Below are positions 10,356-22,160 of a stretch of 64,000 bases of DNA, one piece after another (the first letter of the stretch is position 1; each line of letters opens with the position of its first letter). The notes under the pieces are model-generated. The model ran no database searches. It worked only from the letters and a program-made list of their open reading frames with translations, and was not told the origin of the DNA. The translations under genes were made by a program, and so were the position numbers. This stretch comes from Dolomedes plantarius (taxonomy: Eukaryota; Arthropoda; Arachnida; Araneae; Dolomedidae): contig OU015490.1 of assembly GCA_907164885.2 (NCBI GenBank), positions 11,337,466 through 11,401,465 on the forward strand, read 5' to 3'.

Positions 10356-10765
10356 GTGTATATGCAGAGAGACACAGAGAGAGCAAATTCATATATGCAT
10401 ATGACAAAGGAGTTGCAAATGCATTTTTACCAATCCGAAAGGATAGGAATTTATACTCTTAAAGAAAAAATCAATGGTTATAAATATCAAAATATCAAAA
10501 ATCCTACTTCCAATTTGGTTATTATAATGCGTCCATTCATGCTTTTGATCCCCCCTTTAGTCAACAAGAATTAGAAACTCTTTTAAAAAGTTTTAAAATC
10601 CATAAATTAGGACATATAAACCAGGAGAAGACTTATTCATGCAGAAATCCCAAATGCTTGGATGATTATGCAAAACATGTACTTCAAGATTGTTTAACAG
10701 CATTTGAGTATCAGAAACAGTTTCTATCCAATGGAAGAAGTCTGTTATTATTCATGTCTTGGTAA
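10356..10765 (+). pseudogene. Unrecognised frameshifted coding-like segment
   Basis: Two overlapping plus-strand frames look like one reading frame broken by a single shift near 10500. The first (10356-10500) contains ERIGIYTLKEKINGYKYQN. The second is open for 93 codons at 10484-10762 and contains FGYYNASIHAFDPPFSQQEL, TYSCRNPKCLDDYAKHVLQD and EYQKQFLSNGRS before TAA 10763-10765. The CxNPKC motif and the low-bias composition look like real protein. I do not recognise the family; a transposon accessory protein, an integrated-virus gene fragment or a host exon are all possible. A LINE reverse-transcriptase scrap starts 30 bp downstream on the same strand, but nothing shows that the two belong together. 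Confidence 0.45.
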
Positions 10766-10794
10766 AATATGATGATTAATGGTTACTTTGAAGC

Positions 10795-10944
10795 TACAGA
10801 CCTATTTTCCTAACAGATATAGAGGGGAAGTCTATGGATAAAATGTTAAATGTAAGGTTCACTTGGATTCTGTCAGATAATTTGATATCGAGTGAACGGG
10901 TAAGTTATCGGAAAAACTGGTCAACGAATAATGTAGTATCTTAA
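10795..10944 (+). pseudogene. Non-LTR retrotransposon reverse transcriptase fragment
   Basis: The 49-codon frame reads YRPIFLTDIEGKSMDKML, then WILSDNLISSERVSYRKNWS. In jockey/I/R1-like LINEs the N-terminal part of the reverse transcriptase has RPISLTxxxxKxxExxIxxRLxxxLExxxLIxxxQxGFRxxRST, which this matches in order and spacing. It covers only RT blocks 1 to 2, with no YADD block, and ends at TAA 10942-10944. It is a short decayed piece. Confidence 0.75.
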
Positions 10945-11210
10945 TACAAACAAATTACACAGGTCTGCATAAAAGAAAAAAATTATGTCCAGTTTTGGTT
11001 ATTCCTCATATTCTTCATATTTTTGTGTACGCTGAATCTGAAAACGACCCCCGTTTTGCCATTAGGACATCAGGTTTCCTGATAATTCTGGTAACTATGT
11101 TAAATAAGGCAATATTTCAAAATAAATGAAAATAGGCTTAGAAAATTAATTTTTAATTACACAATTTACATGCAAATCATTTTTGAACGAAATTAGCTTA
11201 CTAAAACACA

Positions 11211-12870
11211 CTAAAATAGTTTCTTCTTCCCTGTGAGACTCCGCTTGGTACATTTACAATTGTGAGTAGCATCTGGATTGTCTCTCTGAATCATCCAACA
11301 GTAGTCTGCCATCATTGTAAAGCTCCATTTTACCTGATATCTTCTTTCCATCTCTTTAATGCCCTGATGAAATAGTTCACCCTGTTCTACACTCACAGCT
11401 CTCAAATTTTCAGGAAAGTAGTCCGTGTGGGATTGGAGGACATGCACTTTTAAACTCATCAGGCTACATAAAGTATGAAATGATTTCAGAAATTCGTCCG
11501 ACGATTTGTTTTTGTCAGAATCTTTCTTATTGCCTAAAAATTTCTCTACGACCTCTTTAATTGCAATCCATTCTTATTTTTGAGAATCCGTCATGGTATT
11601 AACAAACTCTTGATCAGCTATAAGCCTTCTAATGTCTGGTCCAATGAATACACCCTCCTTCAATTTTGCCTCCGAGAGGCCTTGAAACTTGGGGACCGTA
11701 TATTTGAAACATTCTCCATCTCTTGGACGTGATTTCACGAACTCCTTCATCAACACCAGTTTTATATGGAGAGGTGGTAGAAGAACTTTATGTGGAGGTA
11801 ACAGTTTCTCGGAGGACATTGTTTTGACCGACTGTGAGCAATTTCGGCTGCCAACTTTTCTTGGTCCAGTGATTTTGTCGGTCTCGACTGTCCCATAAGA
11901 CACAGAAAAAAAATAGTATTTTTATATCCAGCTTTTGCCCGAGCATCATGCACAGAACCTCGAAAACCCCCACACACTTGCCAACCATGGTCTTCATATT
12001 TAAGTTTACGAAGAACCAAGTTCTCATAGGTTTCTTTCAAGTGGCGGAATGACCTAGAGGGATGGAAGTGTAAAAACCGTAGTTGTGGAACAAAAGTTTT
12101 TTGAGAATTCTTTTTAAAGAATCTATGAAAAGACGCCATTCCGATGAATCATATTGGATTTTGAACTGATCTATCGAACCTTCAACATTGATGCAATAAA
12201 CCAACTTGTCTTCCTGGGCAAAGTATGGAACGAACTCCTTTTCACAATGTCCAAACCATGAGAAAGACACTCCTGGCAAAAATAAATTCCTGCTTTTGAG
12301 CCTTGAACCGAGTAACTCAGCGTCATTTTTTGGAAGATTCAAATCTCCTACCAAATGATTCATCGCCACCTGGGAAAAAAAAATTTGGTCTTGTACAATC
12401 TTCAAAGTCAGAACTTGATTCGTCATCTGGTTCAGGTATGACTTCAACTTCATCGGAGCTAGGTATCTCTTCCAAGGTAACAGGGGGGCTTGCGTACTGG
12501 TATATTTGTGCCATGAGGGATTGGACAAATTGCTGAAAGGAAATTGGGGTATGAAATGGAATGCTTCCATTTGGAATTATACCCTTGCACATTGCATGAG
12601 CAAAAGTAACATTCTTAACTCTGGTTCTTTTGCTACCGTCTTACCATAGGAATCCCATAACGAAAAGCTTTTTTCTTATGCTTGAACCAATTTTGGAGGT
12701 CCTCAACGCACCGTTTACACACTTTATAAGGGGTCCAAACTTTATCTTGATCTCCAAGTTTTAGTCCGAAGTGTACGAAGTACATTTATTTTCACAAAGT
12801 CTGTAATATTTAGCTGTTGCTTCAACACCGTATATTCACCACAAAGGAAACAGAAACTGTCAAGGCACAT
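11211..12870 (-). pseudogene. Decayed copy of an arthropod-wide uncharacterised gene family
   Basis: Read on the minus strand from ATG at 12870, consecutive pieces line up with a large family annotated as uncharacterised in many arthropods. The N-terminal part has paired cysteines (FCFLCGEY, KVWTPYKVCKRCVEDLQ, ECYFC) that suggest metal binding. Next come an acidic serine-rich linker (about 12360-12440), LLGSRLKSRNLFLPGVS, EWRLFIDSLKR, VLWDSRDRQNHW and LLPPLHIKLVLMKEFVK. After a single in-frame TAA at 11574-11576 comes SLKVHVLQSHTDYFPENLR through MMADYCWMIQRD and a basic end. The copy shows no introns, at least three or four frameshifts and several stops. Function is unknown. The multi-copy, intronless nature suggests a transposon-borne gene; that is inference. 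Confidence 0.75.
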
Positions 12871-13751
12871 CTACACACAAGCGAATCAGATCCCCCCGTC
12901 ACCTCTTGTCACATTTTGGTGTCGATTATTCCCCCCCCCCCAACGTGGGGGAAGTAATTTCGTCGTTTTGATCTTTCATCTTAAAACCACCCTCCGGAGC
13001 GCTCTGAGTACGAATCATCAAAGGCACGAGGGACTTCATAAAACCTCCTCTCGGCGACGGGACCAATAAATAACTGTTTTCCCCTACACTTCGCTCTCTG
13101 TTTCGCGAATGTGTGCTCGCAGTGTCAGGCGAAATAATGGACTTTCGCTGAGCCACAACCGTAAATTGGGGAAACACGATTTAAGAATGAAGAGCTAACA
13201 CGAAGTGAGATGAAAAAATGTGAACAAGCGAGAATAAATAAAAATTTTAATCAAGCACGTGTATGTCAGAGCCTGCGCTGTCAGCTTGCAACATGTTGAT
13301 TATGGTTTCCATTAGAACACTCTGGAAGTTCTTTTGTTTGAAAGTTATGTTTTTTGGCATTGTATATCTTAAATGCACTGACGTTAATTAATTGATAGTA
13401 ATTTTGACTTTAAATTTAGTTAAAAACCCTAACATAAAAAAATATCAAAAATTCAGAAAAATTGCAAAATTTGAAGAGATTTTTGCATTTTGTATTAAAT
13501 CCTGACGGCTGGGATTTTTTTCAAATTTCTGATCGTAATCGACAAACCAAAATACATGGAAATTAGTTGAAAATAATCAAAAACCTTTTTATTTGCAGAT
13601 CTGTGTTATCAAAGAAGCTTTGATCTCCAACAGAAATGAACGGACATCTGTCTATTTTTTATTCTCATATAGACCCCTTGCTGATTAATTGTTTGTTCGA
13701 AATGTAAAAATCTTAATAGATCTTTAAAGAAAGTATTAAGTTCAACAAAAT
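12871..13751. other. Upstream flank of the family copy, GC-richer, no gene
   Basis: 12890-13170 is GC-richer than its surroundings and contains an 11-base C run (12931-12941) followed closely by AACGTGGGGG. An 83-codon minus-strand frame here has no recognised motif. 13495-13570, read on the minus strand, loosely resembles 11000-11085 read on the plus strand and may be a degraded subterminal inverted repeat. Confidence 0.4.
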
Positions 13752-13754
13752 TAC

Positions 13755-14037
13755 GTATATGTACTAAACTCATTGGCGTAATAGTCTGTGGGGACCAAGG
13801 CTTGTGGCGCCCATCTCCGCTATCTTGACCGTGGACTAGGGGTGCCATACAGCATATGTCTCAGTCAGGTGGCGAACTTGAAGCGGGACCCCCAGAGTTA
13901 GTTCCGAAGCATGCTTGGTCCTCATTTTATCGACCCACTAAATGAATGAAATGCTGAGTCGACCTTGCTCAGCCGCAGGATCGAATCCTGGACCTGTGGT
14001 GTGGCAGATTGAAGCTTTTTACCACTACACAACCGGG
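13755..14037 (-). repeat. tRNA-derived SINE, family S1, copy 1
   Basis: On the minus strand the head reads CCGGTTGTGTAGTGGTAAAA (A-box like), with a B-box like GATTCGATCCTG about 45 bases later, then a body with GTCGATAAAATGAGGACCAA and an end near GCCAATGAGTTTAGT. A second copy at 22161-22775 shares all these blocks in order. Pol III A and B boxes at the 5' end plus a tRNA-unrelated body define a tRNA-SINE. Confidence 0.85.
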
Positions 14038-14040
14038 AGT

Positions 14041-15087
14041 CTCTACGTATTTATAATTTATAAAAAAGCAGCCTTGTTTTATTTCCGATACAGCCTTGTT
14101 TTTTTTTCTGAATCATGGGTTGAATATTTATTAAAGTTCTCTCAACTGTGAGTCACAGATTTTGAGAATTCCTAGAATTTTACTGTTTCATCCTCCTTTC
14201 TTTTTCTTTTATTATGAATAGCTTATGTCGTAGCGTACTCTACGAAACATTATTTTTCTTTCGAATTAGCTCCTTGAAATTGACTTTTTTGATTTAATAC
14301 ATAAACATAAAATATATAACATAATGTTTTATTTCATGACCGGCGATTCACTCCTAACAATAATGCCTTTGGCAGTACAGAATCGATTTTTTTTCAACCC
14401 GAAAAGTCACTATTACGAAAATGTTATCTACAAAAGCTGACTTAAAAAAATAATGATAAATGTAATCTATTTGCTTTTCCCCCAAGACATATTTTAAAAA
14501 CTAGGTATTAGTTTAGCAAATAATTTACCTCTCGAGGAAAGAAAAAGAAATAAGGATATCTATGACACGAAATGAAATTATAGTCTATTAGCGTTGAAAA
14601 ATGGAAAGTCATTGAATTAGTTTTAATCAAATTATTTGTGGGTGTATTTTTTATCATCAAATGTCGATAAAAATAGTTTTGGTTACTCTAAATCTAATTT
14701 CTTAATCATGGGTTGAAAATTTAGTAATTATCATTATTTTTTTTCAAATTTATGTCGTAATTAAAATAATTGATGCATAAAATAAAGGAATAAAATAATT
14801 TGAAATAAAATGAATTATAATAATTATTTTTATTTCAAATCATGGTAAATACAATAATTTGAAAGTTGATATAATAACACGTAAAATAATTTTTAGTATA
14901 TTTATAATGGTGTAACCCAGTAAATGTATATATTTTATTAAAATTTAACATAAAAACAAAATATAAGTACATTCTCCCTGTCATTTTATTGTATTGTTAA
15001 GTTCACAGTAAAAAATATAAAATATCCACTCGTAACATTTCCACCATGAAAGTAAAATTACAACCTTGTTCGCTTTGTAGAGTACAC
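14041..15087. other. AT-rich stretch, nothing recognised
   Basis: Highly AT-rich, with low-complexity stretches such as 14760-14890. No element ends or frames can be supported. Confidence 0.55.
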
Positions 15088-15154
15088 CCGATTCTCTTTT
15101 TGTACGGGAGATCCTCTTTTTGGGACTGGAGATCCGATTCTCTTTTTGTACGGG
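15088..15154. repeat. Short tandem repeat, 46-bp period
   Basis: CCGATTCTCTTTTTGTACGG occurs at 15088 and again at 15134, with a partial third, diverged unit (GATCCTCTTTTTGGGAC) between them. Confidence 0.85.
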
Positions 15155-15462
15155 GCTCCAAAGACTACCGTGCAAAAATGAAAGCGTGAAAATAGATGGA
15201 GTGGACATATAAAATTTGGAGATAGGTTCCATCCAAATATACTTAAAAAATATAAATAAAAAAACTTTAAAAATATAAATAAAAAACATTTTTTATATAT
15301 AAATAAAAAAATGTTAATTTTCATGTGGCATTTTGATTCGATCGACTGAACTTGAATATATATGTACGAGCAAATCCACAAATTTTATTTTAACTATGTG
15401 TATTCGGGTTATTTTTTAAATCGAATGTGAACAATGTGATTTTGATTTTGTTATTTCTTTAC

Positions 15463-15724
15463 ATGATACTTCATAATGAACCATAATCATTTTTAAATCC
15501 CGTTCGAATTGCACAGCTCGTTTGACATTATCATTATTTGTAGGGAAATGATTTCCAAGTTTATTGGCTATATGGAGGCGTTCTAGAGCTGTAATTGCAG
15601 ATAGGGAAACCACGCCTTCAGCATTACTACTATAAGCTAACATCGAATCATCTACATTCCCTGAAATACTCTCTGGTAACGTTTCACTCAATATTTTGTA
15701 TTCTTTATAGATTTTTAAACCGTG
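15463..15724 (-). CDS. Candidate internal exon, unknown protein
   Basis: On the minus strand a pyrimidine-rich tract ending ACTTTAG precedes 15724, and a donor-like GTAAAG follows 15463, delimiting 262 bp that is open in one frame. The peptide is protein-like: YKEYKILSETLPESISGN, then SNAEGVVSLSAITALERLHI, then VKRAVQFERDLKMIMVHYE. It carries no transposon motif that I recognise. The reading frame runs past the donor to a stop at about 15416, so a terminal exon is also possible. No neighbouring exon was identified, and both flanks are AT-rich and intron-like. If real, it would be the only host-gene exon in the window. Confidence 0.35.
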
Positions 15725-15729
15725 CTAAA

Positions 15730-18700
15730 GTAAAATAAAGTGTCAAAAATATCAGTTTTTTTTCTCGGACTGTGTTATTTTAAAACCATACATAAAAAGA
15801 ATCTGGTGTATTTTAATTTCAAATGAATTTAAGAGAGGACGATTAGTAACATATTAATAAAAGAAATCGAAAAAATGATAGTTATTTTTTTAATTTCAAA
15901 ACTGCATTTTGCCTGTTTTAAAAAAAGTCCCTCACTGTATTTTAAGTCATTCCTTGACTGTCGAGTATAACAGTGACACAACTTTAAACTGTCCCTAAAG
16001 TACACTTTAACATATTTCCAGTATTTCACGAACCAAATTCATTTATTAACAGTTAATGAATTTAATTTACCAATGTAGGCTTACTGTATCTAAGATAGGA
16101 ATCTTTAGTCCCATTGCTCAGTTTCTAATCAGAAATAGAGAGAATAATAGTTTGATTTCGTTACTGTATACGAGGAAAATGCATCATCGATCAGAGAGTT
16201 AGCTAGTTAATTAAATGTAGAAACTTTGGTAATGGAATCGAGTGAATATATCTTGTTTTATCCATTATCATAATTTAATGTATATTAGTCTTTCCATTCA
16301 TAATCATAATAAAACACTCATTTTGGATGATCATTTTAGGCCAACAGGCGGAATAACGTTGAAACCAATCCTAATTTATCTAATATGGTGTTAATACATT
16401 AATTTGATTTATTTTATGCTTCAGTTTATTATAACACTAGAAAGTAACGTCATAGTGGTTAGAATACGGTTTCCTCTAAATAAATTCGAACGGTCCGGAA
16501 TACTTTCTGTAAGTATCCAGCCACGGGGTTGACGTGTTAAAGTTGTTTTAAGATGCAAATATTAATAGTTAACTACCAATTATCATTATTATATCTTCTC
16601 CCATGTGGCTATTCTATACCTTTATTCCTAATTAAAGCGAACGATACATGAAACGATTCAAGATCTATTGATCGTAAAATTCATAGATTGTCATCTCTGG
16701 TGAGAAATTATTTCCCAAAGTAATTAAATCTAAAAGTACCCTGTTTGGAACCAACACATTTTATAGTGTTAGTGTCTTTACATTCGCTCTATAAATGTCT
16801 AACTCTCCTATTTCGTTTCAACTGTCAGTTGTCTCTTCGAAAAGTACTTCTAGCAAGATATTGTTGTCTAAAACTGAAGAAAAAAAAGAAAAATCTCCGA
16901 ATATTTTTAAAAATAAATATCGTCTGAAATATATTATGAAAATCACTGATTAAAAATTAACTGGAAACTAGATACTAGAACTAGAAACTGGAACTAAGAA
17001 CAATTTTTAAATATTTTAAAACATTAAGAATTTTTTTAATGTCGCAATATTAAAATCACAATATTAAAGTCACAATATTAGTCACAAAGTATTATAAAGT
17101 AAAAATATTTAAAAATATAAAAATATATTATAAAGTCATGATTGTTTAGAGTACAAAAATATTACTAAGAGACCTAGGAAAGAAAATTTTCCCTAAAAAA
17201 GAAAAGTAAAAGCAACATTGACTCTTAGTAGGAACTTAAATAACTCTTAATTATATGTCTGAATTTCATTAACTAGCTTGAAAGAAAAAAGGAGTTCATC
17301 ACATATATTAATACTTCCTTCTGTCGGCAGAAAGAATAATTTTACTGTTGTGTTTTATATGCTTTAAACTGTAGGTCACGGTCTAATTAGTCCTTGTGTA
17401 GCAAAAGTTGATCATAGTGCTCTTAATCAACTCTTACGGCTTGCTATGGTCCACTAAACAACGTGATAGGGAAAGCAATTTACGGTAAGTTATCTTGTTG
17501 GTAAATCAAGCAAAATTGCTCAGTAATGAGACTTTAAGCTCAGATAAAGACTGAGAAGCTTGATAGTGTTTTTCAAATTTGTCCAATTTATCACAAAATG
17601 CCACGAGAAATTTACTTTGAGGTTAGAAATATAGCATCTAACACAAAAAATAAATTCGTATTTTTATAATTCCTGATATTTTTAATATTTTAATTCCATG
17701 AATAGATTGAAATAATAAATTTTATGTATCTATAAGGAACCCATCATTTTAAGACACAAAATAAATAGTTCAAATTGTTTATAATCTATAAATAACAGTC
17801 GAGAAATTTCTTAATCACAGCCTGAAAATGCTAGTCGAACAATTAAAAAAAATCTGTTTTGGGTATTTCTTTTATATTTAATAAATCAAAAACTTCATAT
17901 TGCAGTTAAAATTAAAATGTGCCATATTTCAAACTGTTAAATGAATATTCTAAGGAAAACACAAATAATTTAACTCAATCAAATCTTTAAATGAAAAAAT
18001 TAAGTCAAAAACAAGGAATTCTCTCCACTGCAGAATTTGTCTAGTTAAATTTAATTAAATTTGGTTTTTGATTCGTATTTATTTTTATTGAAAGAGATCC
18101 ACGTTCAAAGGAAAAAAGGTATGTTTTAAATAATATGTTTTTTTTCATCGTCTGAATAAATTAAAAACAAGTACATTTAATTATGTTTAATTGATTCATA
18201 TAACGGTTCCAATAATAACGTCTCTCCTGAAAGAATTCACATTGAGACGGTCTAAAGAAAAAAAAATGTTTTGGCAAGTCCCTTTTTTTCTCCACTTCAT
18301 TGCATTCTTTCACGTATACATGCAGTTTTTGCCACTTTAAAAATTGTATATAATTATTATATAACATCAAACAACTTAGAATTAAGGAACGGAATGGGGG
18401 TTGCATCAAGTTTAAATGCAAAATACGTATAAGGTTTCTAACTTTGTTATAATCGTAAAACTTAACAATATTTTATGGTTAAAATGTCTTATAATCATAA
18501 TCACAAAATATCATCATTATGATACTTTATGTTTTAATAATAATATACATGACAAACAGATTAATTATAAACTTTAGAAAAAGATTGATTTGGTAACTTG
18601 TTCTCTCTTACGAAGAGTCGAAATGCTCATAACTTCGAAACCTAAGTCCATAGCTGCGTGGATCTATGCTGAGCTTAGATTTAGTCTGTAAGCCATGGAT

Positions 18701-19068
18701 CTATGTTTAGCTCATATCAAAGTCCAAAAGTTTGTCCATGGCTGCTGGATATTCTTATTAACACAATAATATGAAACTTTCAAATTATTTTCAATATCAT
18801 TTGCAGATTCAATTTAGTCTCATTTGCTCCAATTTAGTCACTAGCGATTTGCAGAAGTCTTAACTTGTAGCATATTTATAGTCCTCCCGATGTCACCCCG
18901 GGGTTGTGTGGTCAAGATTGTGATGGAGCCATGGGGTTTGTTCACCTATATGGAGCCCGCATTAAAAACAGCCAACTATTTTCATAGATACAGTGCAAAT
19001 GTCTTCATCGACAAGTGTCCTGCATTGACAAAAAATTGTATCTTAGCGTTAGTTTGTCACAAATACTC
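15730..19068. other. AT-rich intergenic or intronic sequence
   Basis: No gene recognised. Minor items are a short repeat of (T/A)CACAATATTA units at 17041-17090 and two related GGATCTATG(C/T)T blocks near 18660 and 18696. An 86-codon minus-strand frame at 18161-18421 has chance-like composition. Confidence 0.5.
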
Positions 19069-19289
19069 TAAAGCCATCCGCACACTGGTCGTCTCGTACT
19101 CGGCTCGAACTCGAAGTGAGATGTGCGTCTTGTATGAACTATGCGAAGTCCACCCGCACACGGATCGAATCGCACTCTAAGTGGTTTCGTCTCGAATTCG
19201 AAGCGGTATGACGAATCCATATTTTTCTCAGTAGGTTGAATGTCTTCAACGTGCAAAGTACAAAACTTCTTGTTTTTATTTGTTTAAAA

Positions 19290-19490
19290 TGAGCAGCTCC
19301 AGTGATGAGGAGGACATTCTTAAGTTATATTGGTACCGTAAGATAAAAAGGAAGAGGTTTCAGAGGATAGTACAATTACATCCGTACTTGGAACGGAATT
19401 TTCACCATCGGCTGTTTGTTGCATCACATTAATTACAAGAAAGTGATTCAAAATTTTTAGCCTTCTATAGAATTTCAAAAGAGTGTCAAA
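19290..19490 (+). pseudogene. HARBI1-like transposase N-terminal remnant
   Basis: From ATG at 19290 the frame reads MSSSSDEEDILKLYWYRKIK and continues with a basic stretch and VQLHPYLERNFHHRLF. After a frame break, ESDSKFLAFYRISKEC can be read at about 19440-19487. Harbinger nucleases start with an acidic serine-rich segment, a basic stretch, an HP(I/Y)L motif and then a DxxKFxxFYRMS helix, so the order fits. The DDE catalytic domain is absent. Translation stops a few codons after HRLF. Not functional. Confidence 0.7.
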
Positions 19491-19944
19491 AAATTTTCAG
19501 TTCGGTATATTTTAATGTTATAAAAATATAATTTTTCTTGTTAGATATAAAATTAATTGAAATTTCGTTTTCAATCGGAGTTATAAAGGCATATAATTTT
19601 TAAGATACAAAAGTTTGTGCTATGCTCTTGTGTTTGTGTGGGTGAGACGGTGGGACTCAGGTAGAAATCACCACGACAATGTCCAGGCTTGACACTTTTT
19701 TATCAAAACTAAAAACATAATTTTTATGTTTACTGATTTGAAAGATTAAATATATTGAATTTCGCTCTGTGTATTCGATTATTATGATTTTTTATGTATT
19801 TTTAGAATAGATTTCGTGAAATTGTAATAAGGTTTTTTAATTAATGATTGTAATAAGTTTTTGTAATTAATAAAGAAATACTATAATGTAATAATTTTTT
19901 TTACTAAACTGTGTAACATTAATAAAGTTTGTAATTAAATAAGT

Positions 19945-20221
19945 TACCTGTCAAGTTGACATCTCGTGCAACTTCATTCCTCACTTTTTCTGTACAATCT
20001 TTTCTAGACTATTCACGGAGCTTGTGGTCATAAAGCTCCGGGTGTTTTTCCTCTTCTCCTACAAATTTAACGTTGAACACTTCCATTGATAATCGAAAAT
20101 TCCGCGCGTCACCCTTGATTTTTTCCGTTCCAAACAGTTCGAGTGAAACAAAACGAGTACGAATGGAGACCGCTTCGACTTCGAGTCGATTGCCAACCGC
20201 CGTTAGTGGAGTCTCATTCAA
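19945..20221 (-). pseudogene. MADF-domain (Myb/SANT-like) Harbinger protein remnant
   Basis: On the minus strand the frame reads NVKFVGEEEKHPELYDHKLR, then a TAG in frame, then SRKDCTEKVRNEVARDVNLT, and ends at a donor-like ACAGGTAACT. MADF domains begin with a short helix followed by (H/Y)PxLYDxxxxxYxxxxxxxxAWxxIA, which is matched up to the stop. PIF/Harbinger elements usually carry such a second protein that assists target binding and nuclear import. The opposite orientation to the nuclease remnant is normal. One stop codon disrupts it. Confidence 0.65.
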
Positions 20222-20302
20222 TTACGTAAGAAGTTGAGTAGTGGGAAAAATCGCTTCGAGTTTGAGCCGAGTACGAGACGACCCGTGTGCGGATGGCCTT
20301 AA

Positions 20303-22160
20303 TTGTACAGTACCCAGAAAAATACTGTTTAATTGCAGTCACAGAAAACTAAAATCTAGAATTGCTGTAAAATTTAAGTCTTTATGTAGTTACATGCAAC
20401 AAAGATAGTGATTAATCTGAGTAATTCAACCCATAAGGAAAAGTGTAAGCTGCATCTTTACATTCAGCAACCTGGAAACCTCAAACCATCAATCAGCAGT
20501 GTGCAAATTTCAGTAGTGAAGATTAGGGGGTAAAATATAAATTTATACTACACGGCTTGTAGTTTTTTTTTTTTTGGACTTAACACACTCACACACCCAC
20601 ACACCAAGCGTGTATATATTAAGTAGATAGATCTTTGTAATACGCATAGACATGAAGAAGTTACTTCTTTATTCCAGATGACATTTTAATACTAACTACT
20701 GACTCATTTTCATGAAGGAAAGTTCAAAAAGGGAATAAATATTTATGAGTATAATGTATTTTATTTTATTTTTAGAACTACATAAGGGATAAATTACGGA
20801 TCAGCATTTAATTTTATTTCCTTTTTTTAGAGCAAACATAATTCCGGCATAACATGCAATAATTAATTGTCCTCACGGAAGATTCGTTTAAAGCTAAAAT
20901 GACAGTAGTTAATCATTTTTCTTAAGCATCTCATGAGATCCGATTCATGTTGAATTACTTAAATCCTTATATCCATAAGCCTGATAAATGATTTCGCACG
21001 TTTGTTTAATTACAAGTGCTTGCATACAATTTAAGTCATATGATTAATTGCTATAAAAGGCAATGCGTGTGATTTATAAGAGCAGAAAGTTAAGTAGTTT
21101 TTTGTTATCTTTTCAGTACTTTAGATTGAAAATTGTAATGTCATGTTTTTCGCACTGTATGTGTTTTAATTATTTATGAATAAAGTTACAATATAAATAT
21201 CTATCTATATCCAATATTAAATTTGTTCATGAAATAATAATAAATGTTTCATGAAACTTATTGTTGTTTACAATATTGTAATAATGCAATAAGATTAACC
21301 AGTTTGTCTCACCATATGTTAGATATAATCATAATTCCACCTTTTCGAGCTCTCATTGTCAATCTGTCTCATTGATTCAATCTCAAATAGCACTGTTGTT
21401 AACACTTCTTTAATTTTTTTATATAAAAATTCTGTCTAAATTTTACCTTTGGGTAATTAAAAAATATTGTATTCGTGCCTTTAGTGTGTCCTAAAAAATG
21501 CAAAGAATTCTGGAAATTCAATTGGCTTTGAATGACAGTCACATTCGTTTCGGACGATGCCAGCTTCAACAAATTTATAACTTTCAAATCGCCGTTACTT
21601 TCAATTGTTACAACGTAAATAAATAGAAGGTTTCTATGAGGAATATTCAGTAAATTTAGATTTGATTTGGAGCGCTACGGTCATGTTTTGCTACAAGAGG
21701 GGTAATTAGACCGGGAACTATTGCTCAAAGCCAAATACAAATGTCTAGAAATATCCATGCCGAGAGTGGGAGTCGAATCTACAGATTCTGGTACCAAAAT
21801 ACCAAAGTCCTAGTCATTCAGTCATATTCCGGATCAATAAATTTATATTTTCAGTTATTGTTGAAGTCGAATTCCTTTACTGAATGCTTAAAATTGAAGA
21901 AAGAAAATGCTTACAAAACATTGATAATTATATCTATATACCTTTTTTAAGGGTATTGGGTGCAGTGATTGAAATTATATCATTATTTTTATTAATTTAG
22001 GGGGTAACGTTGCTTAGAATATAACTTTAAAATGAGATGTTTGATTAAGGCGTAGAGAAACAAAGTACCTATCAGTTGTGTTTTCTGTTAATTCAATACA
22101 TAATGTAGACGTACATGGCCGAATATTATTGTAGAATTATTGGTGCGTGAGTGACTTCAT
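20303..22160. other. AT-rich stretch with one weak tRNA-like block
   Basis: No gene. A CA-rich patch lies at 20585-20607. At about 21757-21835 the minus strand has a B-box-like GATTCGACTCCC and a small stem (TGGTA..TACCA), but the A box is poor and no cloverleaf could be drawn. It is probably an old SINE head. Confidence 0.4.

Larger units (their letters stand above)
19072..20299. mobile_element. PIF/Harbinger element relic with TAA target duplication
   Basis: The left end AGCCATCCGCACACTGGTCG and the right end (inverse of GACCCGTGTGCGGATGGCCT) form a TIR that continues inward for about 45 bp through GTCTCGTACTCGGCTCGAAC. TAA flanks both sides (19069-19071 and 20300-20302), the 3-bp target typical of PIF/Harbinger. 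Inside, two gene remnants lie on opposite strands: a HARBI1-like nuclease N-terminus and a MADF-type DNA-binding protein. This is the usual two-gene plan of the superfamily. The length (1.23 kb) is about half to a third of an autonomous element, so the catalytic part is deleted. Confidence 0.85.

Noticed and set aside
12926..13177. 83-codon minus-strand frame upstream of the family relic
   Set aside because: Composition follows the GC-rich flank and C run; it does not match the N-terminus of the family, whose start is visible at 12870.
18161..18421. 86-codon minus-strand frame as a gene
   Set aside because: No motif, no splice or promoter context, and a composition expected of AT-rich DNA.
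21757..21835. Possible tRNA gene on the minus strand
   Set aside because: There is a B-box-like block and a small stem, but no acceptor stem, no usable A box and no cloverleaf. At most a decayed SINE head.
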